From positions 3,090,001-3,154,000 of the forward strand of contig NZ_CP091110.1 of NCBI RefSeq assembly GCF_021560175.1: a DNA stretch of 64,000 nt, given 5' to 3'. Within the stretch, counting starts at the first letter, position 1; each line of letters opens with the position of its first letter. Under the pieces are notes generated by a model, which was given only the letters and a program-made list of their open reading frames with translations, had not been told where the DNA came from and ran no database searches. This document shows, one piece after another, positions 25,649 through 34,272 of the stretch. This DNA is from Neobacillus drentensis. GTDB taxonomy: Bacteria > Bacillota > Bacilli > Bacillales > Cytobacillaceae. A program made the translations under genes and the position numbers.

Positions 25649-27382
25649 ATGAGGAAATATCGATGGATCAAATGGCGTAAAGTACTCCTCTGGGTCGCAG
25701 CTCTTGCCATTGTTGGTATTGTATTGTTGACTGGAGGGCAGCAAGTGCGGGGTGCAGCAAGCACGATTTTTAGTATTGCTCTGCAGCTGCTTTTAGCTAT
25801 GTTTGCTATGATTATTCAATTCGTTGCCCTATTTTGGTTTCTCGCAAGGGGACGGACCTATTGGATTTTGCCCGGTGAAACGGGGGCGACTTGGGACGAT
25901 TACCGGGGGAACCCTGAGATTGTCGATAATGCCAAGCGAATCGTTACCTTATTAAAAGGTGTGAAAGAATTTAAAGAAATGGGGGGCGAGGCCATTCGTG
26001 GCTTATTACTCTGTGGACCTCCAGGGACAGGTAAGTCATACCTTGCGCAAGTGGTTGCCAACGAAGCACAGGTTCCGTTTGCATATGCCTCTGCCCCAAG
26101 CTTTCAAAATATGTTTTTCGGTGTCGGAAATCTAAAGGTAATGGGACTTTATAAAAAGGCACGAAAGCTGGCTAAGGTTTATGGTGCCTGTATCATTTTT
26201 ATCGATGAAATTGATGCGATCGGGATGAGCCGTAATACAGGGAGTGCCGGCGGCGGATTGGGAGGATTAATGGGCATGGGCGGTTCCGGCCTGCTTAATG
26301 AGCTCCTCTTGCAAATGGACCCACCGAACATGGACAACAATGGGTTTGCCAAGCTTCTCCGCTCCCTTGGGCTGCGGAAGAAAAAGGCAGAACGATTGCC
26401 CGTTCTGACCATCGGTGCAACCAACCTGCCGGATGTATTGGATACAGCTTTGCTTCGTCCAGGACGCTTTGACCGGAAACTCTGGGTTGATGCACCCGAT
26501 TATGATGGCCGTGTCGACATATTCCAGTATTATCTTCAAAAAGTAACACGTGACCCGGATCTGACTCCAGAACGTGTGGCGCTCGATACCATCGGCTACA
26601 GTCCTGCGCAGATCAAACACATTGTGAATGAATCCATTGTCATCGCTCATCAACGCGGAGCTTCTGTTACGAATTACGAAGATTTCCGAGCAGCGATGGA
26701 AACCTATGAATGGGGACTCAAACAGCCGCTTCGTTCCATGAGCAAGGATGAAATGCGAAACGTAGCTTACCATGAAGCGGGACATGCAGTGGCTCAGTTC
26801 CTTCTGAAGCCGCACGAAAGGCTTTGGAAAGTAACGATTATCCGCAGGGGAGACGCCCTTGGACTAGCTGCCACCAAGCCGACTCATGAGAGGTATAACA
26901 GAAGTGATAGTGAGATGTTGGCTGAGATCCAGGTTTGTCTTGCCGCACGTGCTGTCGAAGAGGAGTTCCTGGGTAAAAAACTTAACGGAGTAACCTCCGA
27001 CCTAAGGCAGGCCACACAACTTGCCGGCGCCTACCTCGGGGCTGTCGGGATGGGAGAAGAATTGTTCAGCTGGCTTGCGGTTGGTTCACAGGAAGAAGGA
27101 CTTAAAGCACTTCGTCCTAAAATCAACGAATTATTAAACAATGAAATGAACAAAGTGAAGAAACTGGTAAAGAACCATAGTGAATTTGTCCACGCGATTG
27201 CAACGGAGCTGGTGAAACAGGGTGACTTGACAGGTGAAGAAATAGAGGCGATCTATTTAACACTCTATGGTGAGAAAAGGCCTGTCCCTAAAGATCCATT
27301 ATTCCATAGGGAGATTTTCTCTTCCTATTCAGAAGTAGCTTCGGCAAAAGAAATGGATGATCAAGCAGAATTGGATTCTTAA
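25649..27382 (+). CDS. FtsH-like AAA+ membrane protease paralogue
   Basis: The 577-residue protein has two N-terminal membrane helices (about 11-30 and 43-68) with almost no loop domain between them. An AAA+ ATPase follows: Walker A 'GPPGTGKS' with Lys129, Walker B 'IIFIDEIDAIG', and 'LLRPGRFDRKLWVDAPD'. An M41 peptidase domain comes last: 'HEAGH' with His375, Glu376 and His379, and a third ligand candidate Asp451 in 'TSDLRQAT'. That makes a complete ATP-dependent zinc protease. It is shorter than housekeeping FtsH and has a glycine-rich insert after Walker B ('SAGGGLGGLMGMGGSGLL'), so it is a divergent paralogue. The substrate is unknown; membrane or stress proteins are likely. The site AAAAAGGA precedes the ATG. 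It has no evident operon partner. Confidence 0.88.
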   Translation: MRKYRWIKWRKVLLWVAALAIVGIVLLTGGQQVRGAASTIFSIALQLLLAMFAMIIQFVALFWFLARGRTYWILPGETGATWDDYRGNPEIVDNAKRIVTLLKGVKEFKEMGGEAIRGLLLCGPPGTGKSYLAQVVANEAQVPFAYASAPSFQNMFFGVGNLKVMGLYKKARKLAKVYGACIIFIDEIDAIGMSRNTGSAGGGLGGLMGMGGSGLLNELLLQMDPPNMDNNGFAKLLRSLGLRKKKAERLPVLTIGATNLPDVLDTALLRPGRFDRKLWVDAPDYDGRVDIFQYYLQKVTRDPDLTPERVALDTIGYSPAQIKHIVNESIVIAHQRGASVTNYEDFRAAMETYEWGLKQPLRSMSKDEMRNVAYHEAGHAVAQFLLKPHERLWKVTIIRRGDALGLAATKPTHERYNRSDSEMLAEIQVCLAARAVEEEFLGKKLNGVTSDLRQATQLAGAYLGAVGMGEELFSWLAVGSQEEGLKALRPKINELLNNEMNKVKKLVKNHSEFVHAIATELVKQGDLTGEEIEAIYLTLYGEKRPVPKDPLFHREIFSSYSEVASAKEMDDQAELDS

Positions 27383-27453
27383 AAAAGAATAGATTGTGTA
27401 AGCAGATGTCAAGGGAGAGATCCTTTGGCATATGACTTGTCTAGGGCAGCAAC

Positions 27454-28467
27454 ATGAGAAAGGTGTGCAGAAGTGTGAACAAAAGAATATTGCTGATTTT
27501 ATTTACTGTATTTTTAGTATCTGTATTTGTGGGTTGCGGAAAAATGACTGAACAAAATTCATCAAAGCAATCCGAAGCGGGCACGGCTTCTAAGAATGTT
27601 GAAGCCAATAAGAGTCCATCTGCCAATGAGACAGAAAAACCAACGAGTGATCGTGAACCCAACAAAAGTGCTCCTGCCTCTAGTACTTTAAAGACAACAG
27701 GGACAACAGACGGATTTGATGACAGCAAATATACCCTAATTGTCGTAAACGGCGGGGATATGTCAGGATCTAGACGGCCGAATGTCAAAGTAGATGTCGG
27801 ATTTGGAGATCGGGAATATTGGGCGTATACAAACGAATACGGTCAGCTCATTCGTGTTGAGGCGAAAACTATAACACTTCAAAATTCGAAGACTGATCAT
27901 GTTTTGTCATCAGGTCGATATTACCCTGATGAAGCAAATGTTCCTGGTACAGAGAGTCCTAACTTGGATAAAGGGCATGTGATTGCTGACTCGCTTGGGG
28001 GAGTATCAAACGCCTATAACATTACACCTCAGAACAGCATTCTCAATAGGCACGGCGATCAAGCTTATATGGAAAAAGTGATTCGAGATGCAGGAGGTTG
28101 TACTGATTTCGTAGCGGTGATTCACTATCCAAATACTCAGACGCAAATTCCTAACCATTATAAATTCACATACAAAATTCAGGGCAGAAGCATTACTGAT
28201 GAATTTGACAATGTAAACCCAGATGAAGTGAACAAAAATTTAGGGAAAACGACAGGTACCAACAGTACGCCACCGAAAACTGACAATGTACCAACGAACC
28301 AACCGGTAAATAGTAATGAAGATGTTAGTAAGGTAGATACCAATCATAATGGCCAAGTTACGATTGCTGAAGCTAAAGCTGCTGGCTTTAAAATGCCAAT
28401 TACACGGGATTCATGGCTCTACAAATATATGGATGATCGCGATGGTGATGGCTTAGTAGGGGAATAA
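27454..28467 (+). CDS. Secreted lipoprotein DNA/RNA non-specific endonuclease
   Basis: The 337-residue protein has a lipoprotein signal ('VSVFVGC') and a Ser/Thr/Lys-rich linker (about 30-85). A non-specific endonuclease domain of the Endonuclea_NS_2 type follows at about 90-260, with the catalytic block 'LDKGHVIADSLGG' (His175) and the metal-binding 'NITPQNSILN'. A second linker leads to a C-terminal region with calcium-binding loops 'DTNHNGQVT' and 'DDRDGDGLVGE'. The last resembles an excalibur domain but has Gly where the usual final Cys stands. It probably degrades extracellular nucleic acid at the cell surface, as a nutrient nuclease or antibacterial factor; no immunity gene is next to it. 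The start has no strong ribosome site; GGGCAGCAAC lies just upstream. Confidence 0.85.
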   Translation: MRKVCRSVNKRILLILFTVFLVSVFVGCGKMTEQNSSKQSEAGTASKNVEANKSPSANETEKPTSDREPNKSAPASSTLKTTGTTDGFDDSKYTLIVVNGGDMSGSRRPNVKVDVGFGDREYWAYTNEYGQLIRVEAKTITLQNSKTDHVLSSGRYYPDEANVPGTESPNLDKGHVIADSLGGVSNAYNITPQNSILNRHGDQAYMEKVIRDAGGCTDFVAVIHYPNTQTQIPNHYKFTYKIQGRSITDEFDNVNPDEVNKNLGKTTGTNSTPPKTDNVPTNQPVNSNEDVSKVDTNHNGQVTIAEAKAAGFKMPITRDSWLYKYMDDRDGDGLVGE

Positions 28468-28479
28468 ATAGGGTGATTA

Positions 28480-28655
28480 CGCCCATTTGCTAACGAAAGA
28501 ACGTGTACGATCAGAAATTTACTCCAAGATCGGGTCGAGGTAGGTCATAAGCCGATCTGCCCAAAAGGTTAAAGAACAACCTTTCATCAGGCCCGTCTTG
28601 TGCTTGTCGCTGATAGACGGACGCCTTGCGCTTTTCTTTTTGGCCTAGTTAAATT
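28480..28655. repeat. Degenerate Bacillus-type intergenic element
   Basis: This is a higher-GC, non-coding block of about 175 bases with several short hairpins, ending in 'cgccttgcgcttttctttttg'. That ending resembles intergenic repeats found many times in Bacillaceae chromosomes. I recognise only the end by memory; copy number cannot be tested here. No reading frame is evident. Confidence 0.4.
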
Positions 28656-28686
28656 TTAATGTTGATAATTATTAGTTAAAATTAAA

Positions 28687-28723
28687 GGAAACCCAGTTTT
28701 ATTATGGGTTTCCCTATTTTTTT
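28687..28723 (+). terminator. Terminator downstream of the nuclease gene
   Basis: GGAAACCCA (28687-28695) pairs with TGGGTTTCC (28705-28713), followed by a T-rich run. Confidence 0.8.
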
Positions 28724-28748
28724 AATAAAGCCTCCGTTGGGTGTGTAT

Positions 28749-29207
28749 TCAAAGGAGGTCTACAACAAATTGTTCTTCTGAAATTACTTGAAATCCATTT
28801 CTTTTGAGTAAGGATGAAGTAACTCCATTTCCAACAACTTTCTTGCCTTTAAACTCACCATTATAAATCATTGTACTTCCACAGGAGGGACTATTCTCTT
28901 TTAGAACAACTAATGTGGCATTAGTATTTTTAGCCATTTCTAAAGCAGCATACGCTCCTTTTATATAAAGTTCGGTAACATCTTTTCCCGATTTCTCCAC
29001 AACCTTAGCCTTTCCATCCAGTACATCTTCTCCGTCTCCTCCAATTATTTCAGCAGGTTCCCTTGGGGTTGAAAATCCTCCAAGTAGTTCAGGGCAGACA
29101 GTAAAGGCTTTATTTTCCTCGATTAATTTAGCTAACCTTTCATCTAAACTATGTGTACCGTTATATCTTACCTTTAATCCCGCCAAACAAGAACTGACTA
29201 AAATCAT
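28749..29207 (-). CDS. DUF523 family protein
   Basis: The roughly 152-residue cytoplasmic protein begins 'MILVSSCLAGLKVRYNG', with the invariant Cys-Leu-x-Gly-x-x-x-x-Tyr/Arg pattern of DUF523. It continues with 'CPELLGGFSTPREPAEI' and 'LKENSPSCGS'. The three conserved cysteine positions suggest a metal or Fe-S site, but the family function is unknown. I start at the ATG at 29207 because TTGGAGGGA lies just upstream on the minus strand; a longer frame beginning with TTG would include that ribosome site in the protein. Single gene, convergent with the nuclease gene. Confidence 0.82.
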   Translation of the reverse strand: MILVSSCLAGLKVRYNGTHSLDERLAKLIEENKAFTVCPELLGGFSTPREPAEIIGGDGEDVLDGKAKVVEKSGKDVTELYIKGAYAALEMAKNTNATLVVLKENSPSCGSTMIYNGEFKGKKVVGNGVTSSLLKRNGFQVISEEQFVVDLL

Positions 29208-29602
29208 AACTCCCTCCAAAAATATATGAAATGTTTAAATTATACTGTACTAAACCGTAGTTGAAAAAGCGTTATACCTGAATTTAGACAAACGCAGACT
29301 ATCATAAGTCTCTGTCATCTTAAATACAAATGATGTTAGCAAAAGTTCTTTAATATGTTGCTTAGTGTTTTCGTTACTGCGGCTACGCTTTTTCCATCTA
29401 AAACCTCTCCCGAATGTTTGTTCTTAGTAAGAATACTATGAATTTGGAAAGGTATCAATTATTAACAATATTCTATAACAGAGCCTTCTTTTTTGAAGTG
29501 ACTTGTTTAATGTTATCCTTGCTAAATTGTTTCGTTTTCTCAATGTGGGTAATATATAAAGATGAATTCAAAAAAGGTTAAAGTGAGTTAGGAGGGAACT
29601 TT
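29208..29602. other. Intergenic region between divergent DUF523 and marC genes
   Basis: About 395 bases, AT-rich, holding the promoters of both genes. A TTGTTTAATG...TATATAAAGATG stretch near 29503-29565 is promoter-like for marC. No open frame or RNA structure is evident. Confidence 0.4.
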
Positions 29603-30232
29603 TTGGTTAGTCTACTTCTTAAAATGATTGTATCGTTTTTCGCTGTGATGAATCCGATCGGGAATATTCCAATTTTTATTTCCCTTACCAACGGATATTC
29701 TCAACAGCAAAAGAAACATACGGCAAGGAAAGCGGCAATTGTTTCCTTGTGTATTCTTACCGTATTTCTGGTGCTAGGCAACTTTATATTTTCTATATTC
29801 GGTATTACGATTCATGCGTTTCGAATTGCTGGAGGAATTCTTATTTTCGGAATTGCTTTTAATCTTTTACATGCAAAGAATTCAAACGCGCAGACACCGC
29901 ATTCTGAAGAAAAAAAGGAAGCAGAAGAAAAGGAGGATATATCGATTACTCCTCTGGCGCTGCCTATTATGGCTGGTCCTGGTACGATTGCAACGGTTAT
30001 GGCTCACACAGGTTCCGGTTCCTTTGACATCTCCAATTTAATCCTTGTGTTTATTGGATTTGCGCTAGTATTAGCACTTTCTTATGTGCTGTTTTACTAT
30101 TCAACTCCTGTTATTAACAAAATTGGACAAGGTGGTTTAAATGTTGTAACACGATTAATGGGTTTGATCCTTGCTGTTATTTCGATCCAGATGATTGCAG
30201 AAGGTATAAAAGGTCTTTTCCCTCATTTGTAA
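29603..30232 (+). CDS. MarC family membrane protein
   Basis: The 209-residue integral membrane protein has about six hydrophobic helices and the MarC family blocks 'FFAVMNPIGNIPIF', 'FRIAGGILIFGIAFNLL', 'PLALPIMAGPGTIATVMA' and 'RLMGLILAVISIQMIAEGI'. The family was once linked to multiple antibiotic resistance, but that link did not hold; its transport role is uncertain. A Glu/Lys-rich cytoplasmic loop lies at about 93-112. The start is a TTG behind TTAGGAGGGAAC; no ATG fits better. It is a single-gene unit ending in a terminator. Confidence 0.9.
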   Translation: MVSLLLKMIVSFFAVMNPIGNIPIFISLTNGYSQQQKKHTARKAAIVSLCILTVFLVLGNFIFSIFGITIHAFRIAGGILIFGIAFNLLHAKNSNAQTPHSEEKKEAEEKEDISITPLALPIMAGPGTIATVMAHTGSGSFDISNLILVFIGFALVLALSYVLFYYSTPVINKIGQGGLNVVTRLMGLILAVISIQMIAEGIKGLFPHL

Positions 30233-30286
30233 TACAAGTTCTTTATTGATCTAAAGGCAGGTTAGTAGAAGAGGGATTTAAAACAT

Positions 30287-30331
30287 AAGCCTAATTTCTC
30301 GCTAAAATAGGGAGGAAATAGGCTTTTTTTA
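30287..30331 (+). terminator. Terminator after marC
   Basis: AAGCCTAATTTC pairs with GAAATAGGCTT, followed by seven T. Confidence 0.8.
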
Positions 30332-30602
30332 CTTATACATCCTAAACGTTTACATGCCGTTTCTTGAAATTATCCCAAATGAATATTCATTGGACCTTTT
30401 GAAAAAATTTTTCACGTATATTTTTAAAAATTTATCCAACCAATTACACATAGGTAGAAATTCGACTAATACTTTTCATTCATTGAGACAAGATTCATTC
30501 TAATACAATAGGATGAATTTGAAATTGGGAATTGCCTTACAATCATTGGTAGTATGAAAAAGTCATATTATAAATTACATCGTATTAAGGGGGAATTGGT
30601 TT

Positions 30603-31349
30603 ATGAATCAACAAACCTTGATATTTGATTTAGACGATACGTTAATACGCAGTAACAAATACTTCAAGAGGGCAGAAAATGAATTTGTTAAACAATTAAA
30701 GGAATGGTTCGAGCAGGTACCGATTGAAGAAATCAAGGAAAAACACAATGAATACCATTTGAACTATCTGGAGAAGTACGGTTTACACTCATCAAAATAT
30801 CCAGAAACACTTGAAGCAACGTATATGCACTTTTGCAAAAAATACAAAAAAGAATTAAGGATAAACGAGATTAAGCTCATTCATGAAATGGGTCAAAGTT
30901 TATTTAAAATCAAAGTAGAACCGCTTCCCCATATGTATAAGGTATTAAAAAAGTTAAAAGCAGATCATCATCAACTCTTTTTATACACAGGAGGAGATAT
31001 AGAGAACCAGTGCAGAAAAATTACGCAGTTAGACTTGGAGCCTTTCTTCGAAGAAGGTATTTTTATTTTTGAAAACAAAAATAAAATGGCCTTACAAAAA
31101 GTATTAAACAAAATATGCGCCGAAAAGAACTCTACTTGGATGATTGGAAATTCACTTAGAACTGATATTAAGCAGGCAATCGACTTGGGAATAAATGCAA
31201 TTTATATACCCTCCACAATTGAATGGAGCTACAACATTTTGGATACAAAAATTAAGCCACAGGGGACTCTTGCAGAATTACCTTCACTTCTAGAGCTCCC
31301 GGAATTTTTACGGGATCACATTTATTTTAATGAGACTATCTTTATTTAG
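30603..31349 (+). CDS. HAD superfamily hydrolase
   Basis: The 248-residue soluble phosphatase-type protein has motif I 'FDLDDTL' (nucleophile Asp in DxDxT) at residues about 9-15, motif II in 'LFLYTGGD', a Lys in the 'KNKMALQKVL' region for motif III, and motif IV 'MIGNSLRTDI'. The helical cap domain lies between about residues 18 and 105. Such enzymes dephosphorylate small metabolites; the substrate is not predictable. The start at 30603 has AAGGGGGAATT upstream. It stands alone, with about 270 bases of AT-rich DNA before it that include a cre-like palindrome near 30341-30354. Confidence 0.85.
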   Translation: MNQQTLIFDLDDTLIRSNKYFKRAENEFVKQLKEWFEQVPIEEIKEKHNEYHLNYLEKYGLHSSKYPETLEATYMHFCKKYKKELRINEIKLIHEMGQSLFKIKVEPLPHMYKVLKKLKADHHQLFLYTGGDIENQCRKITQLDLEPFFEEGIFIFENKNKMALQKVLNKICAEKNSTWMIGNSLRTDIKQAIDLGINAIYIPSTIEWSYNILDTKIKPQGTLAELPSLLELPEFLRDHIYFNETIFI

Positions 31350-31387
31350 AATATGAGGGTAATCTATACATTGAGATCTAAAAAAAA

Positions 31388-31525
31388 TGGCAAGCGCGCA
31401 ATTTTAGTGAAACTGTTTCAGACCATATAGGAGATTACTTAATGATACGAAGGAGGCGGAGTATCGAAATGAGGACTTTGAATATGGTTCTCTATGAATA
31501 TAAATGGGGTATCCCAAAAGGATAA
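31388..31525 (+). pseudogene. Possible terpene-synthase-like gene fragment
   Basis: A 45-codon open stretch with no start reads 'WQARNFSETVSDHIGDYLM', 'IRRRRSIEMRTLNMV' and 'LYEYKWGIPKG' before a stop. The pattern W...EYLxxRRxSIGMxxL...EYxxGIxxP is what I remember from bacterial class I terpene synthases, with Glu in place of the usual Gly. No other part of such a gene is near. The call is weak and the fragment is non-functional in any case. Confidence 0.3.
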
Positions 31526-31562
31526 CTTATAGGCGCTCCCCAATTTTAATAGAGCCTTCATT

Positions 31563-31733
31563 AAAATAGAGCTGCCAGATTCAATGACTATGCATCAATA
31601 GCCATCGAATCTGGCAGCTCTATACTTAATGGAAAGCAAAGGGTCAATTTCTGATTTGAACTTTAGGATAAGAACAATGCAACCTAAGAATTAACCCTTA
31701 TACCAAGACCTAGATTTCACGATTTTTAATCAA
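31563..31733. repeat. Dispersed 165-bp intergenic repeat, copy B
   Basis: The hairpin AGCTGCCAGATTCAATG (31570-31586) with CATCGAATCTGGCAGCT (31603-31619) is followed by 'ttgaactttagg', 'aagaattaaccc' and 'gacctagatttcac', in the same order as copy A at 23205-23372. Compensating and tolerated changes are in the stem. It lies between the HAD and GNAT genes. Confidence 0.75.
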
Positions 31734-31807
31734 CGAATAGCATATTGTCTTGTTAATAAAAGTTACCATCCTATTAATGTATTCCATAAACAAAAGGAGG
31801 TATTGTA

Positions 31808-32257
31808 GTGAACAAACAAAAATTCATAATAACTCAGTATATTCCAAAGTACGCTGAACAGACAGTGGAAATGTGGCGAGATAGTAAGGAAGGGGCTATT
31901 GGCCAGAAAGAAAATCATAGTTTTAAAAGTCATGTTAATTTTTTAAATAATATATTACCCAAACAGTATCAAATAGATTTAGCGCTAATTGATGACAAAG
32001 TAGTTGGAATGGTTGCCTATAATGAAATAGAGATAAGCCAACTTTATATTCATATTGGCTATCAGGGAGTGGGTATAGGTCAAACATTACTTCAAAAGGT
32101 AAAAGAACAATCAAGTGGGAGATTAACATTATATACATTTGAAGTAAATGAAAACGCACAACGATTTTATGAAAAGAATGGATTTACTATCATTGGTAGA
32201 GGACACGAAAATGAGGAAAATTTACCTGATATCCAATATGAGTGGACAATAAAATAA
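31808..32257 (+). CDS. GNAT family N-acetyltransferase
   Basis: The 149-residue acetyltransferase has the acetyl-CoA loop 'YQGVGIGQTLLQKVKEQ' (motif A, about residues 90-106) and motif B 'NENAQRFYEKNGFTIIGRG'. It should transfer an acetyl group from acetyl-CoA to an amine; the substrate is unknown. It is cytoplasmic and a single gene, with a strong AAAGGAGG site before the GTG start. Confidence 0.88.
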   Translation: MNKQKFIITQYIPKYAEQTVEMWRDSKEGAIGQKENHSFKSHVNFLNNILPKQYQIDLALIDDKVVGMVAYNEIEISQLYIHIGYQGVGIGQTLLQKVKEQSSGRLTLYTFEVNENAQRFYEKNGFTIIGRGHENEENLPDIQYEWTIK

Positions 32258-32302
32258 ATAATGCAAACAGAGAATATAAGCATAAAAAAAGACAGAGAAT
32301 GT

Positions 32303-32549
32303 TTAACCGAAAAAAGGCGGTACTTTTTTTGGGGGTTGAAACGCCAAACCATATCCAATAGGACCAGCTTCATAACACACTCGAAGATTCTCTTTTTCTC
32401 CAAGCTTTTTTACTAACTTTCTAATGGATACCGGAGTGTTAGGAATCATTCCCCCAATACCTTGACTCATCACGACCTTCATCTGCAATGACATCGGCAA
32501 TTTTTTCTTTTGAAACGTCTAAACTTACATATTTAATGGTATCCTTCAT
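32303..32549 (-). pseudogene. IS110-family transposase, N-terminal remnant
   Basis: On the minus strand the start region 'KYVSLDVSKEKIADVIADEG' carries the first Asp of the DEDD-type catalytic set of IS110 transposases. After a frameshift near 32460 it continues as 'IPNTPVSIRKLVKKLGEKEN' and 'LRVCYEAGPIGYGL', another hallmark block, before running out at a stop. Only about 80 codons remain of a protein of some 400. No second end of an element is visible, so it is an old fragment. Confidence 0.8.
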
Positions 32550-32695
32550 AATAGCTAGCGCCTTGAAAATTAATGTGCAGAAGTATCGGGCAAGTACATG
32601 CTTAACCTAGCTCTGCCCTCATCATAAAGTCAATCTATTGTTAAGGTTTTCCTCAGCACATCTTCCTCGCAAATATCCATTGCCCCACATAAATT

Positions 32696-32722
32696 GACCC
32701 AGCCATTAGGCTGGGGATGAAT
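32696..32722 (-). terminator. Hairpin downstream of the VIT gene
   Basis: CCCCAGCC / GGCTGGG around TAAT on the minus strand, followed by a short T-containing run; probably ends the VIT transcript. Confidence 0.5.
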
Positions 32723-32755
32723 GTATTTATTGTTTACCACTTACGAATTCAACTA

Positions 32756-33454
32756 TCAGGTGAGAATTCTTGCTAGACCGAATGCAACTGCTGCTGCAAG
32801 TCCTCCCGTAATCATTGTTTGAAATGCACTCTTTACCGGAGAAGTTCCTGTAAACCTTCCTTTTACATATCCAAAAATCAGTAAGGCGATCAGTGTGACA
32901 ATAACAGAAACCATTAATGCTGTTGCAGGTTTATGAAAGATAAAATATGGAAACAAAGGGATTACCCCTCCGACAATATAAGATATAGCAATGGTAATCG
33001 CACTGTTTCTCGCTCTTGTCGGCTCCGGCTTTTCTAGCCCCAATTCAAATTTCATCATAAAATCCACCCATTTTTCAGGGTTCTTTTTCATGGTTTCAGT
33101 AATCGATTTGATTTGGTCTTCTTCAAGCCCATATTCCCTGAAAATTTCAGATACTTCCTCTTCTTCACGCTCTGGTAGTTCTATTACTTCACGCCGTTCA
33201 CGGGCAAGTTCGGATTCATAATGTTCCGCATCTGTTTTTCCTGCCAAATATCCGCCAAGTCCCATTGCAATTGACCCTGCTGCAATTTCAGCACTTCCGG
33301 CAGTGAGAATTAATGTTGATGTATCAACAGCACCGGACAAACCAGCAGCCAATGCAAACGGTACGGTCAATCCGTCTGACATACCAATGACAACATCTCG
33401 AATGAAGTCAGATCCAGAAAAATGTTCTTCTACATGATGTAGGTGTTGATCCAT
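32756..33454 (-). CDS. VIT1/CCC1-family iron/manganese transporter
   Basis: The 232-residue membrane protein has 'FIRDVVIGMSDGLTVPFALAAGLSG' in pieces at the first helix, 'GSIAMGLGGYLAGKTDAEHYESE', a charged cytoplasmic domain rich in Glu (about 85-140) and three more C-terminal helices. This is the layout of VIT/CCC1 transporters, which move Fe2+ or Mn2+ out of the cytoplasm; the Glu/Met-rich loop binds the metal. The start has AGGAGGTG upstream on the minus strand. Single gene; no Fur or MntR site was recognised before it. Confidence 0.88.
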   Translation of the reverse strand: MDQHLHHVEEHFSGSDFIRDVVIGMSDGLTVPFALAAGLSGAVDTSTLILTAGSAEIAAGSIAMGLGGYLAGKTDAEHYESELARERREVIELPEREEEEVSEIFREYGLEEDQIKSITETMKKNPEKWVDFMMKFELGLEKPEPTRARNSAITIAISYIVGGVIPLFPYFIFHKPATALMVSVIVTLIALLIFGYVKGRFTGTSPVKSAFQTMITGGLAAAVAFGLARILT

Positions 33455-34272
33455 TTTTTCACCTCCTAATTAACTAATGTAACACAAATATCAATTAATC
33501 ATCACAAGTTTTAATTAATATACTAAACATCCTCTCGTCTTTATTTCAATTTATGTATTAAGATTTGAATGTTTATATTTCGTGCACTGTGATCCCTTTT
33601 CCTCAGTAAATACACTATTGCGGTAAATAGTTATTTTTACCCTTTTATAATCTAAAAATAAATTTTGAAAATGAAAGGGAAAAAGAAAATTAATGACCTA
33701 ATCTATTAGATGATTAGGTCATTAAATTTTTTTCCTTGTTATTTAAAGGGATAGAAATAAACATCAATTTCCACCTTAATTCCCTTGAGGTCAAAAAGTG
33801 AATTGGAATCTTTACGAATTGGGCAATTAACATACCCAAAAGAAAAGCCAGAATGGGATAAGATAAGAACATTTTTCCACCTATACATATGAAATGATTT
33901 TATTTGGATTATTGCTTCGTTTATAGGGTAATGATTATATATTGGTGTAAACCAACCTCACATAGTAGCTTTTCCCAAGAATGACCACATTATAGTTACT
34001 TTCTTAGAGCAAAACCATTGGAGAATATTTTGATCAATGGGGCGGAAAGATGCTTCAACCTATATTGTGCAGGCAGGCACCATAAAGAAGGTTAATTGAG
34101 GTGGGTCATATAGAAAACTCTTAGTTTTCTATATGAATGATTAATAAATTACATTTTGAAATGGAGTAATTAGTTAATTGTAAGGAGAAGGTATTCTAAA
34201 AAATATTATAAAACTGCTGACTATTTCAGTAGCTTTTGATTTTGAGAAATTACGATCTAGGGAGATGTAAAA
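33455..34272. other. Long intergenic region with two perfect hairpins
   Basis: 818 bases without a credible gene between the divergent VIT and DedA genes. Two strong structures are visible: a 14-bp stem (33690-33703 with 33712-33725) followed by T residues, which looks like a plus-strand terminator although no plus-strand gene precedes it, and a 13-bp perfect hairpin (34107-34119 with 34123-34135, loop CTT) without a T run. They may mark a small RNA or the remains of a lost gene. Confidence 0.5.

Noticed and set aside
30341-30354. cre-like palindrome CCTAAACGTTTACA
   Set aside because: 12 of 14 matches and about 250 bases before the HAD gene, with no promoter in phase; not enough to call it a regulatory site.
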